A DNA stretch of 64,000 nt from Perca fluviatilis (taxonomy: Eukaryota > Chordata > Actinopteri > Perciformes > Percidae), in contig NC_053116.1 in NCBI RefSeq assembly GCF_010015445.1, positions 43,030,188 through 43,094,187 on the forward strand, written 5' to 3'. This document shows positions 23,249 to 36,000 of the stretch, piece after piece (within the stretch, counting starts at the first letter, position 1; each line of letters begins with the position of its first letter). The notes under the pieces were generated by a model. That model did no database searches. It saw only the letters and a list, made by a program, of their open reading frames with translations, and was not told the DNA's origin. The translations under genes and the position numbers were made by a program.

Positions 23249-23782
23249 CAGTACAGGCCAAAAGTTTGGACACACCTTCTCATTCAATGCGTTTCCTTTT
23301 TATTTTCATGAATATTTACATTGTAGATTCTCACTGAAGGCATCAAAACTATGAATGAACACATATGGAATTATGTACTTAACAAAAAAGTGTGAAATAA
23401 CTGAAAACATGTCTTATATTTTAGATTCTTCAAAGTAGCCACCCTTTGCTTTTTATTAATAAGGGAAAACAATTCCACTAATGAACCCTGACAAAGCACA
23501 CCTGTGAAGGTAAAACCATTTCAGGTGACTACCTCATGAAGCTCATTGAGAGAACACCAAGGGTTTGCAGAGTTATCAAAAAAAGCAAAGGGTGGCTACT
23601 TTGAAGAATCTAAAATATAAGACATGTTTTCAGTTATTTCACACTTTTTTGTTAAGTACATAATTCCATATGTGTTCATTCATAGTTTTGATGCCTTCAG
23701 TGAGAATCTACAATATAAATAGTCATGAAAATAAAGAAACACATTGAATGAGAAGGTGTGTCCAAACTTTTGGCCTGTACTG
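23249..23782. mobile_element. Tc1/mariner-type MITE with long inverted repeats and TA target duplication
   Basis: Ends cagtacaggccaaaagtttg and caaacttttggcctgtactg are perfect inverses, and the inverted repeat extends with few mismatches for about 200 bp. The middle is unique and non-coding. TA is duplicated at 23247-23248 and 23783-23784. The flanks join to gatcaaaTAtatcaaag, matching the uninterrupted repeat copy near 21.65 kb (gatcaaatataacaaag) with one difference. An older copy lies at 6240-6747. Confidence 0.93.
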
Positions 23783-23784
23783 TA

Positions 23785-23850
23785 TATCAAAGAAAAGCAT
23801 CAAATCTGTCTGAGAAGCTAGAAGCTGTGAATATATTTAGTATTTCTGCT
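23785..23850. repeat. Right part of the fourth 585-bp repeat copy
   Basis: Resumes with caaagaaaagcatcaaatct and gaagctgtgaatatatttag, as in the copies at 18.47 and 21.66 kb. It ends shortly before the lectin stop codon, so it would lie in the transcript's 3' UTR. Confidence 0.7.
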
Positions 23851-23900
23851 TGCAAAGAACCAGACTTTTCTCTGATGAAAACAGACGCAGCAACTCAACA

Positions 23901-24035
23901 TTACAGCTCCTCCCTCTTCCTCCTCCTCTTGTTGGTCTTCTTGTCTTCCTTGTGGAAGACTTTTCCATCGGCCTGCTTCCTCCAGCTCAGTTTGATGTTG
24001 TGGTCCAGCCCCTGGGCCCTCAGCTTCTGTTTCAG
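23901..24035 (-). CDS. Lectin gene, last coding exon
   Basis: Acceptor tttgtgtctcag. Encodes 44 residues from [20 protein letters not shown] to the stop. [17 protein letters not shown] is a phrase I associate with fish two-CTLD lectins. It ends in a basic run KRRRKR and the terminal tetrapeptide REEL, which fits the ER-retrieval pattern [KRHQSA][DENQ]EL. Enters in phase 0. Confidence 0.85.
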   Translation of the reverse strand: MKQKLRAQGLDHNIKLSWRKQADGKVFHKEDKKTNKRRRKREEL

Positions 24036-27000
24036 CTGAGACACAAATAAGGGGGTAGGGGGAGCGCAAATTAAAACCAGAGCCATCCTTCCGAAAGTTT
24101 TCAACAGTGCATCAATTTATTGTGCAAATGTCTTCATGTATGTAAAGGAAATTGTTATTTTATTATAATTATTCTCCTGTATTGTTCAACATCCCCAAAC
24201 ATCACAGACGTTTGGGGATGTTATTTTAGGAATCATGTACCTCTTGTTAACCTTGTTAAAGCCATGTGTTGTGGTTTCAGCATTTTGCTATGTATTTTGT
24301 TCTATTTCTGTTGCCTGTTTGTAGTTTTCTGTATGTTTCCTGTTTTTGTTGTTGTATGTTTTTTTCTGTAGGTTTCTTTTCCCTGTCTTGTAAATGTATC
24401 CTGTGTTGTGTATTGTTGTCTGTATATATTTTGTTGTGTATTTTTCTGTTCCCTGTTGTGCATTTCCCTGTTCAGGGGCCTGTTTCACAAAAGCAGAATA
24501 TATAAATCCAGGATAACTGATAAAGCGAGGCTTGACCTAGTCTAATCTGTGCATCCTGGCTTGTTGCGTTTCACGAAGGCCGAGCCAGGCTGAGGAGGAG
24601 CGACTAGGTTGAGCCAGGCTGAAGTAATTCAGATAGATGCGCGTCCACGGCTTTCCTCAAAAGACCGCGAGGTCGATCACAGATTTACTGATGCCAACAT
24701 GGAGAATACGCATTGTACATACTTTATACAGAGTGAGCAGCAGCTTCTTGTGGAAGTATGACGACGTGAAACACATTATTTGTTTAAAAAGAAAAGAAAC
24801 ATGGCCGCTGTAATGAAACAGCGAGAGAAAGCGAGGCAGATGATCACGGACCGACTGAATGTGTAATTGTAGCCTAAATATATACATTAACTGACCACGG
24901 CTCTGAACTGAAACTGTCATAATCATTCCATTCAAGGGTTAGGCTACTAATCATTTTCACAAATTAACAGTTTTACTCTTTGCCTTAAAAGTAAGCAGAA
25001 GATAATGTTACTCAGGAAATTTACAATGAAGATCAATTTTCTACAATGCTAGAATATGATGCGTAAATATCTCTTTCACTCTGTTCCTCCCTCTCTCTCA
25101 TGGGCTAAAATATAAGTTTCCTAAGTCATATTAACTTCCACTGCTCGCTTTTAATGCAAAGTGTACAATTGTTTGTTTTTGCAAATGACAGTGACTCATT
25201 GAATGGTTTCAGTTAAGAGCAGTAGTTCATAAATGTATATTTTTAGATATATCATTCAGTCGGTCCGCTATTATCTGCCACGCTTTTTCTCGCATTTCAT
25301 TTTTTTTATTTTTTATAGAGGCAGAGTTTCCTTCTCTACATATTATATGCCTTGCTCCCTCTATATATGGACATAGAAAATAAAGACACTGAAGAAATTG
25401 GACTCTAAAATCTAGAAACTATGAAGATAATTAAGTGATAAATTCCATGCACACTTACATGAATGGAACAGAGTATATTCATCAGTTATTTCCCCCCAAA
25501 TATAAGGTCAAAAACCATTGAGGTGTCCTCTCCCTGTTGTTCCATGAATGTACAGTAGTCTACATCACTAGATAGTTACTGGTCCAGTGAACTAAGACTA
25601 TCATTTGGGAGGATTGTACAATTAGGATATGTTCTTAAATTGTACAATCCTCCCAAATTATATTCCCAGTTTACTGGACAACATAAATTGTGTGCTAAAA
25701 ATGCCAAATACAATGCACATGGAAGTGGAACAAACATGATCCTTATTGTTAAAGAATTAAAAAAAAATTTATCAACTAAAATAATTCAAGGTGCATTGGT
25801 CAACTATAGAAATGTACAGCATTGTATGTGTTGCCCTTAGTAACAGACTTCATTTAAAACACATTTGAAATTTTATCAGCCTTTTCTAATTATCTCAACA
25901 ACTGCCATAATATATTCATCAAACTTCTAACAACAATATGAACAGCAGTCTTCATACAGCAATATAACAGTAACAATGACTGTCCCATGAATAATTATAA
26001 ATAAAAAAATAATGGTCACAACTTTAAATAATAACAGTACTTAAAATAAACAGCAAAATGCACCTGTTGTATTTTAATCCAGGCTGATAATGACAAGAGG
26101 GTAAAACCACTGCTGGGTGAAGAAAAGGCTCCAGGATTAAATAAATCCTGGCTGTTAGCCTGGTCAGGGCAGGCTAGCTGTACAGAATAAATCTCCATGG
26201 GGATTTATGTGCCTCCGCTTCGTGGAAACCGAATCAAGGCTTAATTCATCCAGGATAACCAGGAAATCCCGGGCTTAATCCCTTATCTTGGTTTTGTGAA
26301 ACAGGCCCCAGGTTCTGTTTCCTGTTTTATTTTGATAGTCTTATCTCTGTCTTGTCATGTCTAGTTTTTCCCAGCTTTGTTGATTACCCTGTCTCTCCTA
26401 ATGGGTTTCACCTGTTGTCTCACCTGTTCCTGGTTTGCTCGTTTCCTAGTTTATTTAGCCTCTGTGTTTCCCTTTGTTTCTTGTCAGATTTTTTTGTGTC
26501 CAGGGGCCTGTTTCACAAAAGCAGAATATATAAATCCAGGATAACTGATAAAGCCGAGGCTTGACCTAGTCTAATCTGTGCATCCTGGCTTGGTGCGCGT
26601 TTCACGAAGGGCAACGCCAGGCTGAGGAGGAGCGACTAGGTCGAGCCAGGCTGAAGTAATTCAGATAGATGCGCGTCCACGGCTTTCCTCAAAAGACCGC
26701 GAGGTCGATCACAGATTTACTGATGCCAACATGGAGAATACGCATTGTACATACTTTATACAGAGTGAGCAGCAGCTTCTTGTGGAAGTATGACGACGTG
26801 AAACACATTATTTGTTTAAAAAGAAAAGAAACATGGCCGCTGTAATGAAACAGCGAGAGAAAGCGAGGCAGATGATCACGGACCGACTGAATGTGTAATT
26901 GTAGCCTAAATATATACATTAACTGACCACGGCTCTGAACTGAAACTGTCATAATCATTCCATTCAAGGGTTAGGCTACTAATCATTTTCACAAATTAAC

Positions 27001-30000
27001 AGTTTTACTCTTTGCCTTAAAAGTAAGCAGAAGATAATGTTACTCAGGAAATTTACAATGAAGATCAATTTTCTACAATGCTAGAATATGATGCGAAATA
27101 TCTCTTTCACTCTGTTCCTCCCTCTCTCTCATGGGCTAAGCTAGAAAAATTTCCTAAGTCATATTAACTTCCACTGCTCGCTTTTAATGCAAAGTGTACA
27201 ATTGTTTGTTTTTGCAAATGACAGTGACTCATTGAATGGTTTCAGTTAAGAGCAGTAGTTCATAAATGTATATTTTTAGATATATCATTCAGTTGGTCCG
27301 CTATTATCTGCCACGCTTTTTCTCGGCATTTCATTTTTTTATTTTTTATAGAGGCAGAGTTTCCTTCTCTACATATTATATGCCTTGCTCCCTATTATAT
27401 GGACATAGAAAATAAAGACACTGAAGAAATTGGACTCTAAAATCTAGAAACTATGAAGATAATTAAGTGATAAATTCCATGCACACTTACATGAATGGAA
27501 CAGAGTATATTCATCAGTTATTTCCCCCCAAATATAAGGTCAAAAACCATTGAGGTGTCCTCTCCCTGTTGTTCCATGAATGTACAGTAGTCTACATCAC
27601 TAGATAGTTACTGGTCCAGTGAACTAAGACTATCATTTGGGAGGATTGTACAATTAGGATATGTTCTTAAATTGTACAATCCTCCCAAATTATATTCCCA
27701 GTTTACTGGACAACATAAATTGTGTGCTAAAAATGCCAAATACAATGCACATGGAAGTGGAACAAACATGATCCTTATTGTTAAAGAATTAAAAAAAAAT
27801 TTATCAACTAAAATAATTCAAGGTGCATTGGTCAACTATAGAAATGTACAGCATTGTATGTGTTGCCCTTAGTAACAGACTTCATTTAAAACACATTTGA
27901 AATTTTATCAGCCTTTTCTAATTATCTCAACAACTGCCATAATATATTCATCAAACTTCTAACAACAATATGAACAGCAGTCTTCATACAGCAATATAAC
28001 AGTAACAATGACTGTCCCATGAATAATTATAAATAAAAAAATAATGGTCACAACTTTAAATAATAACAGTACTTAAAATAAACAGCAAAATGCACCTGTT
28101 GTATTTTAATCCAGGCTGATAATGACAAGAGGGTAAAACCACTGCTGGGTGAAGAAAAAGGCTCCAGGATTAAATAAATCCTGGCTGTTAGCCTGGTCAG
28201 GAGCAGGCTAGCTGTACAGAATAAATCTCCATGGGGATTTATGTGCCTCCGCTTTCGTGAAACCGAATCAAGGCTTAATTCATCCAGGATAACCAGGAAA
28301 TCCCGGCTTAATCCCTTATCTTGGTTTTGTGAAACAGGCCCCAGGTTCTGTTTCCTGTTTTATTTTGATAGTCTTATCTCTGTCTTGTCATGTCTAGTTT
28401 TTCCCAGCTTTGTTGATTACCCTGTCTCTCCTAATGGGTTTCACCTGTTGTCTCACCTGTTCCTGGTTTGCTCGTTTCCTAGTTTATTTAGCCTCTGTGT
28501 TTCCCTTTGTTTCTTGTCAGATTTTTTTGTGTCCAGGGGCCTGTTTCACAAAAGCAGAATATATAAATCCAGGATAACTGATAAATCGAGGCTTGACCTA
28601 GTCTAATCTGTGCATCCTGGCTTGGTGCGTTTCACGAAGGCCAAGCCAGGCTGAGGAGGAGCGACTAGGTCGAGCCAGGCTGAAGTAATTCAGATAGATG
28701 CGCGTCCACGGCTTTCCTCAAAAGACCGCGAGGTCGATCACAGATTTACTGATGCCAACATGGAGAATACGCATTGTACATACTTTATACAGAGTGAGCA
28801 GCAGCTTCTTGTGGTTGTATGGCGTCGAACACATTATTGTTTTGTAAAAAGAAAAACGCGCTGTAATGAAACAGCGAGGAACGAGGCGCAGATGATCACG
28901 GACCGACTGAGTGTGTAATTGTAGCCTAAATATATACATTAACTGACCACGGCTCTGAACTGGAAACCGTCATAATCATTCCATTCAAGGGTTAGGCTAC
29001 TAATCATTTTCACAAATTAACAGTTTTACTCTTTGCGCTCAAAGTAAAGCGAAGATAATGTTACTCAGGAAATTTACAATGAAGATCAATTTTCTACAGT
29101 ACTAGAATATGATGCGTAAATATCTCTTTCACTCTGTTCCTCCCTCTCTCTCATGGGCTAAAATATAAGTTTCCTAAGTCATATTAACTTCCACTGCTCG
29201 CTTTTAATGCAAGGTGTACAATTGTTTTGTTTTTGCAAATGACAGTGACTCATTGAATGGTTTCAGTTAAGAGCAGTAGTTCATAAATGTATATTTTTAG
29301 ATATATCATTCAGTTGGTCCGCTATTATTCTGCCACGCTTTTTCTCGCATTTCATTTTTTTATTTTTTATAGAGGCAGAGTTTCCTTCTCTACATATTAT
29401 ATGCCTTGCTCCCTCTATATATGGACATAGAAAATAAAGACACTGAAGAAATTGGACTCTAAAATCTAGAAACTATGAAGATAATTAAGTGATAAATTCC
29501 ATGCACACTTACATGAATGGAACAGAGTATATTCATCAGTTATTTCCCCCAAATATAAGGTCAAAACCATTGAGGTGTCCTCTCCCTGTTGTTCCATGAA
29601 TGTACAGTAGTCTACATCACTAGATAGTTATTCTGGTCCAGTGAACTAAGACTATCATTTGGGAGGATTGTACAATTAGGATATGTTCTTAAATTGTACA
29701 ATCCTCCCAAATATATTCCCAGTTTACTGGACAACATAAATTGTGTGCTAAAAATGCCAAATACAATGCACATGGAAGTGGGGCAACAAACATGATCCTT
29801 ATTGTTAAAGAATTAAAAAAATTTATCAACTAAAATAATTCAAGGTGCATTGGTCAACTATAGAAATGTACAGCATTGTATGTGTTGCCCCTTAGTAACA
29901 GACTTAATTTAAAAACACGCAAATTTTAATGTGCCTTTTCTAATTATCTCAACAACTGCCATAATATATTCATCAAACTTCTAACAACAATATGAACAGC

Positions 30001-33000
30001 AGTCTTCATACAGCAATATAACAGTAACAATGACTGTTACATGAATAATTATAAATAAAAAAATAATGGTCACAACTTTAAATAATAACAGTACTTAAAA
30101 TAAACAGCAAAATGCACCTGTTGTATTTTAATCCAGGCTGATAATGACAAGAGGGTAAAACCACTGCTGGGTGAAGAAAAAGGCTCCAGGATTAAATAAA
30201 TCCTGGCTGTTAGCCTGGTCAGGAGCAGGCTAGCTGTACAGAATAAATCTCCATGGGGATTTATGTGCCTCCGCTTTCGTGAAACCGAATCAAGGCTTAA
30301 TTCATCCAGGATAACTGGGAAATCCCGGCTTAATCCCTTATCTTGGTTTTGTGAAACAGGCCCCAGGTTCTGTTTCCTGTTTTATTTTGATAGTCTTATC
30401 TCTGTCTTGTCATGTCTAGTTTTTCCCAGCTTTGTTGATTACCCTGTCTCTCCTAATGGGTTTCACCTGTTGTCTCACCTGTTCCTGGTTTGCTCGTTTC
30501 CTAGTTTATTTAGCCTCTGTGTTTCCCTTTGTGTCTTGTCAGATTTTTTTGTGTCCTGGGGCCTGTTTCACAAAACCAAGATAAGGGATTAAACCGGGAT
30601 TTCCCAGTTATCCTGGATGAATTAAGCCTTGATTCGGTTTCACGAAAGCGGAGGCACATAAATCACCATGGAGATTTATTCTGTACAGCTAGCCTGCTCC
30701 TGACCAGGCTAACAGCCAGGATTTATTTAATCCTGTAGCCTTTCTGATCACCCAGCACTGGTTTTACCCTATTGTTATTATCAGCCTGGATTAAAATACA
30801 ACGGTGCATATTGCTGTTTATTTGTCAGTTATTATTTAAAGTTGTGACATTATTTAATTTTTTTTATAATTATTCATGTGACAGTCATTGTTACTGTTAT
30901 ATTGCGTATGAAGACTGCTGTTCATATTGTTAGAAGTATGATGAATATATTATGGCAGTTTTTGAGATAATTAGAAAAGGCTGATAAAATTTCAAATGTG
31001 TTTTAAATGAAGTCTGTTACTAAGGGCAATACATACAATGCTGTACATTTCTATAGTTGACCAATGGCAACTTGATTAATTTAATTGATAATTTATTTTT
31101 TTTAAATTCTTTAACAATAAGGCATGATGTTTATTCCACTTTCATGTGCATTGTGTTGGAGATTCTTAGCACACAATTTATGTTGTCCAGTAAACTGAGA
31201 TATAAGTGGGAGGATTGTACAATTTAAGAACATATCCTTATTGTACAATCCTCCCAAATTATAGTCTTAGTTCACTGGACCAGTAACTATCTAGTGATGT
31301 AGGCTACTGTACATTCATGTAACAACAGGGAGAGGACACCTCAATGGTTTTTGAACTTTTTTTGTTGGGGAAATAACTGATGAATATACTCTGTTCCATT
31401 CATGTTTACAGTGTGCATGGAATTTATCACTCAATTATCTTTATAGCTTCTAGATTTTAGAGCCCAATTTCTTAGTGTCTTTTTTTTCTATGTCCATACT
31501 ATAGAGGGAGCAAGGCATATAATATGTACAGAAGGAAACTCGTCCTCTATAAAAAAATAAAAACGCGAGAAAAGCGTGGCAGATAATAGCGGACCAACTG
31601 AATGCTAGTCTAAAAATTCATTTATGAACTACTGCTCTTAACTGAAACCATTCAATGAGTCACTGTCATTTGCAAAAACGAACAGTTGTTGCTACACTTT
31701 GCATTAAAAGCGAGCAGTGGAAGTTAATATGACTTAGGAAATTTATATTTTAGCCCATGCGAGAGAAAAAAAAAAAAAAAAAGGAACAGAGGTGAAAGAG
31801 ATATTTCCGCATCATATTTTAGCGTTGTAGAAAATAGATCTTGATATGGTAAATTTCAAAAAAAAGTACAACTATTAATTTGTGAAAATGATTAGTAGCC
31901 TAATCCTTGAATGGTATGATTATGACGTTTCAATTCAGAGCAGTGGTTAGTTATGTTATGTTTAGGCTACATTACGCATTCAGTCGGTCCGTGATCATCT
32001 GCGCGCTTTCTCGCTGTTTCATTACAGCGGCCATGTTTCTTTTCTTTTTATACAAATAATGTGTTTCACGTCATCATACTTCCACAAGAAGCTGCTGCTC
32101 ACTCTGTATAAAGTATGTACAATGCGTATTCTCCATTTTGACATCAGTAAATCTGTGATCGACCTTGCGGTCTTTTGAGGAAAGCCGTGGACGCCCGCAT
32201 CTATCTGAATTACTTCAGCCTGGCTCGACCTAGTCGCTCCTCCTCAGCCTGGCTCGGCCTTCGTGAAACGCACCAAGCCAGGATGCACCGATTAGACTAG
32301 GTCAAGCCTCGCTTTATCAGTTATCCTGGATTTATATATTCTGCTTTTGTGAAACAGGCCCCAGGTCCTGTGTGGTTGTGTATTTTTCATCCCTGCCCTG
32401 CTAGTTCATCAGTCCTTGTGTTTTTTTTTGTTTTTGTATCCTTTGTATTCTACCTTTTGTTATTAAATCTTCAAGTCCAACCTCCTCCTGCCTGCTTGCC
32501 TCCTCCCTGCATTTGGGTCCTTTAATTCCCAAACACCATGAGCTCCAAAGTTTAAAATACGTGACAATCAAAATCACAAGAGACACGTTGTGTTCTTTAA
32601 CTCCACGATGGTGCAAAGTGGACACAGTTCTTGTTTTCCGTACATGTTTTGGGGAGTGGGATGTCTTTCATATTTTTTTAGGGGGGACAAATGTATGTCT
32701 TCTAAATATATGGGGGGTGACACACCCCCTGCATCCCCCCAATATCTACACCTATGATACAAACTCCTCCACATCATCACTAACAGAGAGACACATTACA
32801 TCCTGCAATGGTAGTTAGACTGGACTCATATATACTTTCTTCTCTTGTTCATACTTTTCTCAGATTGCTGGATTGTATTTGTACATTTTTCTGGTGTCAG
32901 ATAGAAGCTGTGTTGATTCATAATTTCCTAATTCTCCCTCAGAGTGCCACTACTAAACTCTCTACTTATGCACAAAGCTCATGTCATGTATCTGACCAAA

Positions 33001-36000
33001 ATGATGTAATGTGTATAATATATATATAACTTTTAAATGTTCTTATTTAGCTGTATTTGTTGTTCTAAGTATTTCTTTATCTGATTCCTCCTCACACAGT
33101 TTCTTTAATGCTGGAAGGTAAATAAAGTTTTATCTTCTTTTAATTTGCTTTTAAGAGTCATTTGGTTGTTCTGTTTTTGCATAAAAGTATAAAACCTCAT
33201 TTACCTGCTTCAACATGGCCTCCATCACAGCAGGGTCATTCAGATCCAGATTCTTCTTGTTCTCAAACTTCACTTTCAGCACTTTCTTTGAAGTAGTCAC
33301 CACTTTGTAAAAATCAAACAAACTTTATGAGTTCAAACATTTCTGTCTGGATAATAATCATCATCCTGTTCATTCCCCATCATCAGTTTAAACAATAGAT
33401 TCAACACTAACTGATCATCTGCAGCTGATCACCACTGCATGCTAACTTTACTAACTATTCCATGGAAATGATCCACATCATCATGTTCACACTTACTCTC
33501 CACAACTCAATGTTTTCTCTTGTTTTTGTGTTATTCTCATGTGATGCTAAAGCAAACCTGAATCTAAATGAAGGAAGATTTTTGCTCATTCTGTTAAAAA
33601 CATCTTGAGAAAAATGTATCATCAACTTATAATCCTGAATAAAAAAATAGGAAATTTATTTTTCTTTATCCCCTCTAAGTCAGCAAAAAAAAATTCTATT
33701 CACCTGCATTTATATTGCATGTTAATTTAACTGAAAACACAATTTTTGTGTTCTCATAGACATATGTTTCTGTATAAAACTATAAAACTGCAGTTTGGTC
33801 ACGGCTCATGAATGCTACATGTTGACATAAGGCAAAACAGATGAATCTGTTACACTGAGCTGTCCTTGAAATCCCTACATTATGCTTACAAAGTTGTCCA
33901 ACAAAATAAACATAAATACATGTTATTGATATGACCTGTATTGTGTGATCCGCTATATTGACAATCAATATGAACGATCACAGCAATCAAAGCAGTGTAG
34001 GGGCCTGTTATAATCTACACTAAGACTTGAGATTCACTCACTCTGGAGCAGCACTGGGGTTTGATCAGTGTCGGCGCTATGGTGGGGCATTTGAGGGCCG
34101 TGCCCCCCCTAGCGGTCATTGATGCCCCTCCTACCACAGGCCATGGCATGGCAAAAAAATATCCCTTTTAGTTATTTTAATATTAAATGTGCAAACTGTA
34201 ACTTAAATTAAATAAAATGAAATTAATGGGGAGAACACATCATTTCAGTTGTACATGCATAGTTAGTCAGTCAGTGCTCATTCATTGGTCGCTGAGAAAA
34301 CTTGTTTTAATCAGCGGCCCTCGAATGCCCGATCATAGGATTCTGCGTGCGGCAGCTCAACTTGAGCTGCAGCGCGCAGAATCCATTTCAAGTAGTTGTT
34401 TGGAATCAAAGAATACAGCTAACCATTTGTCCGTCCTCATAGGCAGTTAGCTATCGACAAAAATGGATTTACGAAAATGGCTTAGACCTCCTCCTCTTCA
34501 GCTTCTTCCAGCAGCAGATTCTGACAGTCCGGCCACCACCGCCAGTACAGCCACGGTCTCAGAGCCGACCTGGCCCTTCGGCTAATGCTATTGCTTGCTT
34601 CGGACAACCGCTAACGGACATAATGGACCAATGGACCAGCGCAGTGGTTGATGATCTGGGGACTGACAAGCCTGTTCAAATTGTGTTAAAACGGTATCCT
34701 GTAACTGTTTACAATGGCAAGGGGCGATTATTTGTTGATAAATGGTTTCACAACAGAGACTGGTTGGAGTACAGTGTCAAGGCAGACGCAGCATTTTGTT
34801 TTTGCTGTCGGATGATCAGCTTCAGTAGAAAATCTGGAACATTGGATGCCTTCGCGAGTGTGGGCTATCGTAACTGGAAACACGCCATGACCAAAGACCG
34901 TGGATTTCATAAACATGAAACTTCAAAAGACCACATGTCTTGCTATGCAATGTGGAAGGAGAGGGAGATGCATCGCAATACAGGGAATGAAGTATCAACC
35001 CTTGTCAATGCAAGTCAACTAAGGAATAACCGATATTTCAATCAGGAGAGACTTCGTTTGCAGATATGCAAAGATATTTATTGTACAACTGTATGATATT
35101 GAATGTACAAAGTCTTTTGGAGATTGGACTCCATCGAATTAATAATCTTCTTAAATGGGTAGGTAGTAGGAACATAACCCCCCGATGGAGCCCAGACATT
35201 GGTGGCGGCGGCGAAGAAACCAGAGACCGGACCGAAGAATCAACGGAGCGGTCAGCCGGGAGAAACGCAACAACCGGAGGCGGCAGGGGAGGAGGAGGGT
35301 CGAGCGCTTTGCCTGAAACGACAGCTGACAGCACAAGGAGAGTTGTAAGGCTGTGATTGGCCCTTGAATCTCGTGGCCAAGTCTGATTGGTTTAACTGAC
35401 AGCGTCACTTCTTGAACAGCTGATTTGATTTAAGAATGAGTAGTGATTGGGTTAATGACGTCTTCCTGAAAGAATTTCCTATACATTCATAAATGTATAG
35501 GCTACATACAAACTAGCATATACACCTTAATACTTACCTCTTGCAGCAACGGATCTGAAAATAAAAATATTGGTTAAGTGATACAATCCCAAAATGGAAA
35601 TAAATAATTCCCGCAGCACAGGCAGGGAGTAACACAGAAAGGCAAAAACTGAGGCATGATATGCGGCAATTCGGGCCGGCATCGGCCACTCAAGCAGACA
35701 TCGACCGCATCAGCCACACCGTCCGGCATCGGCCGCACCAGCCGGTATCGGCAAGACAGGCCGGCATCGGCAACACCAGCCGGCATCGGCAACACCGGCC
35801 GGCAGCGGCAAGGCAGGCCGGCATCGGCCACACGGCCCGGCATCACGCCCAGTGGAATTCGCACCAGCACTCAGTCGGCACACATGCCAAAGCCGCCGAA
35901 AAAAACAATGTCCAAAGAACCGCATCGGCAACACCCGGCAGCGGCAACACCCGGCAGCGAAGGCGGACGGCCGCGCATCAGCCGCTCCAGTGGGAATTGG

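Larger units (their letters stand above)
24475..32362. repeat. Array of four 1.8-kb elements, three direct and one inverted
   Basis: Elements at 24475-26309, 26503-28342, 28536-30364 (direct) and 30558-32362 (inverted). Each pair is separated by the same 193-bp spacer (26310-26502, 28343-28535, 30365-30557). The first three repeat with a period of about 2.03 kb, showing tandem duplication of element plus spacer. It lies in the last intron of the lectin gene. Confidence 0.95.

Noticed and set aside
24657..24935. 92-codon ORF repeated exactly at 26689-26967
   Set aside because: Identical because the element was duplicated; it resembles no transposase and is not preserved in copy 3.
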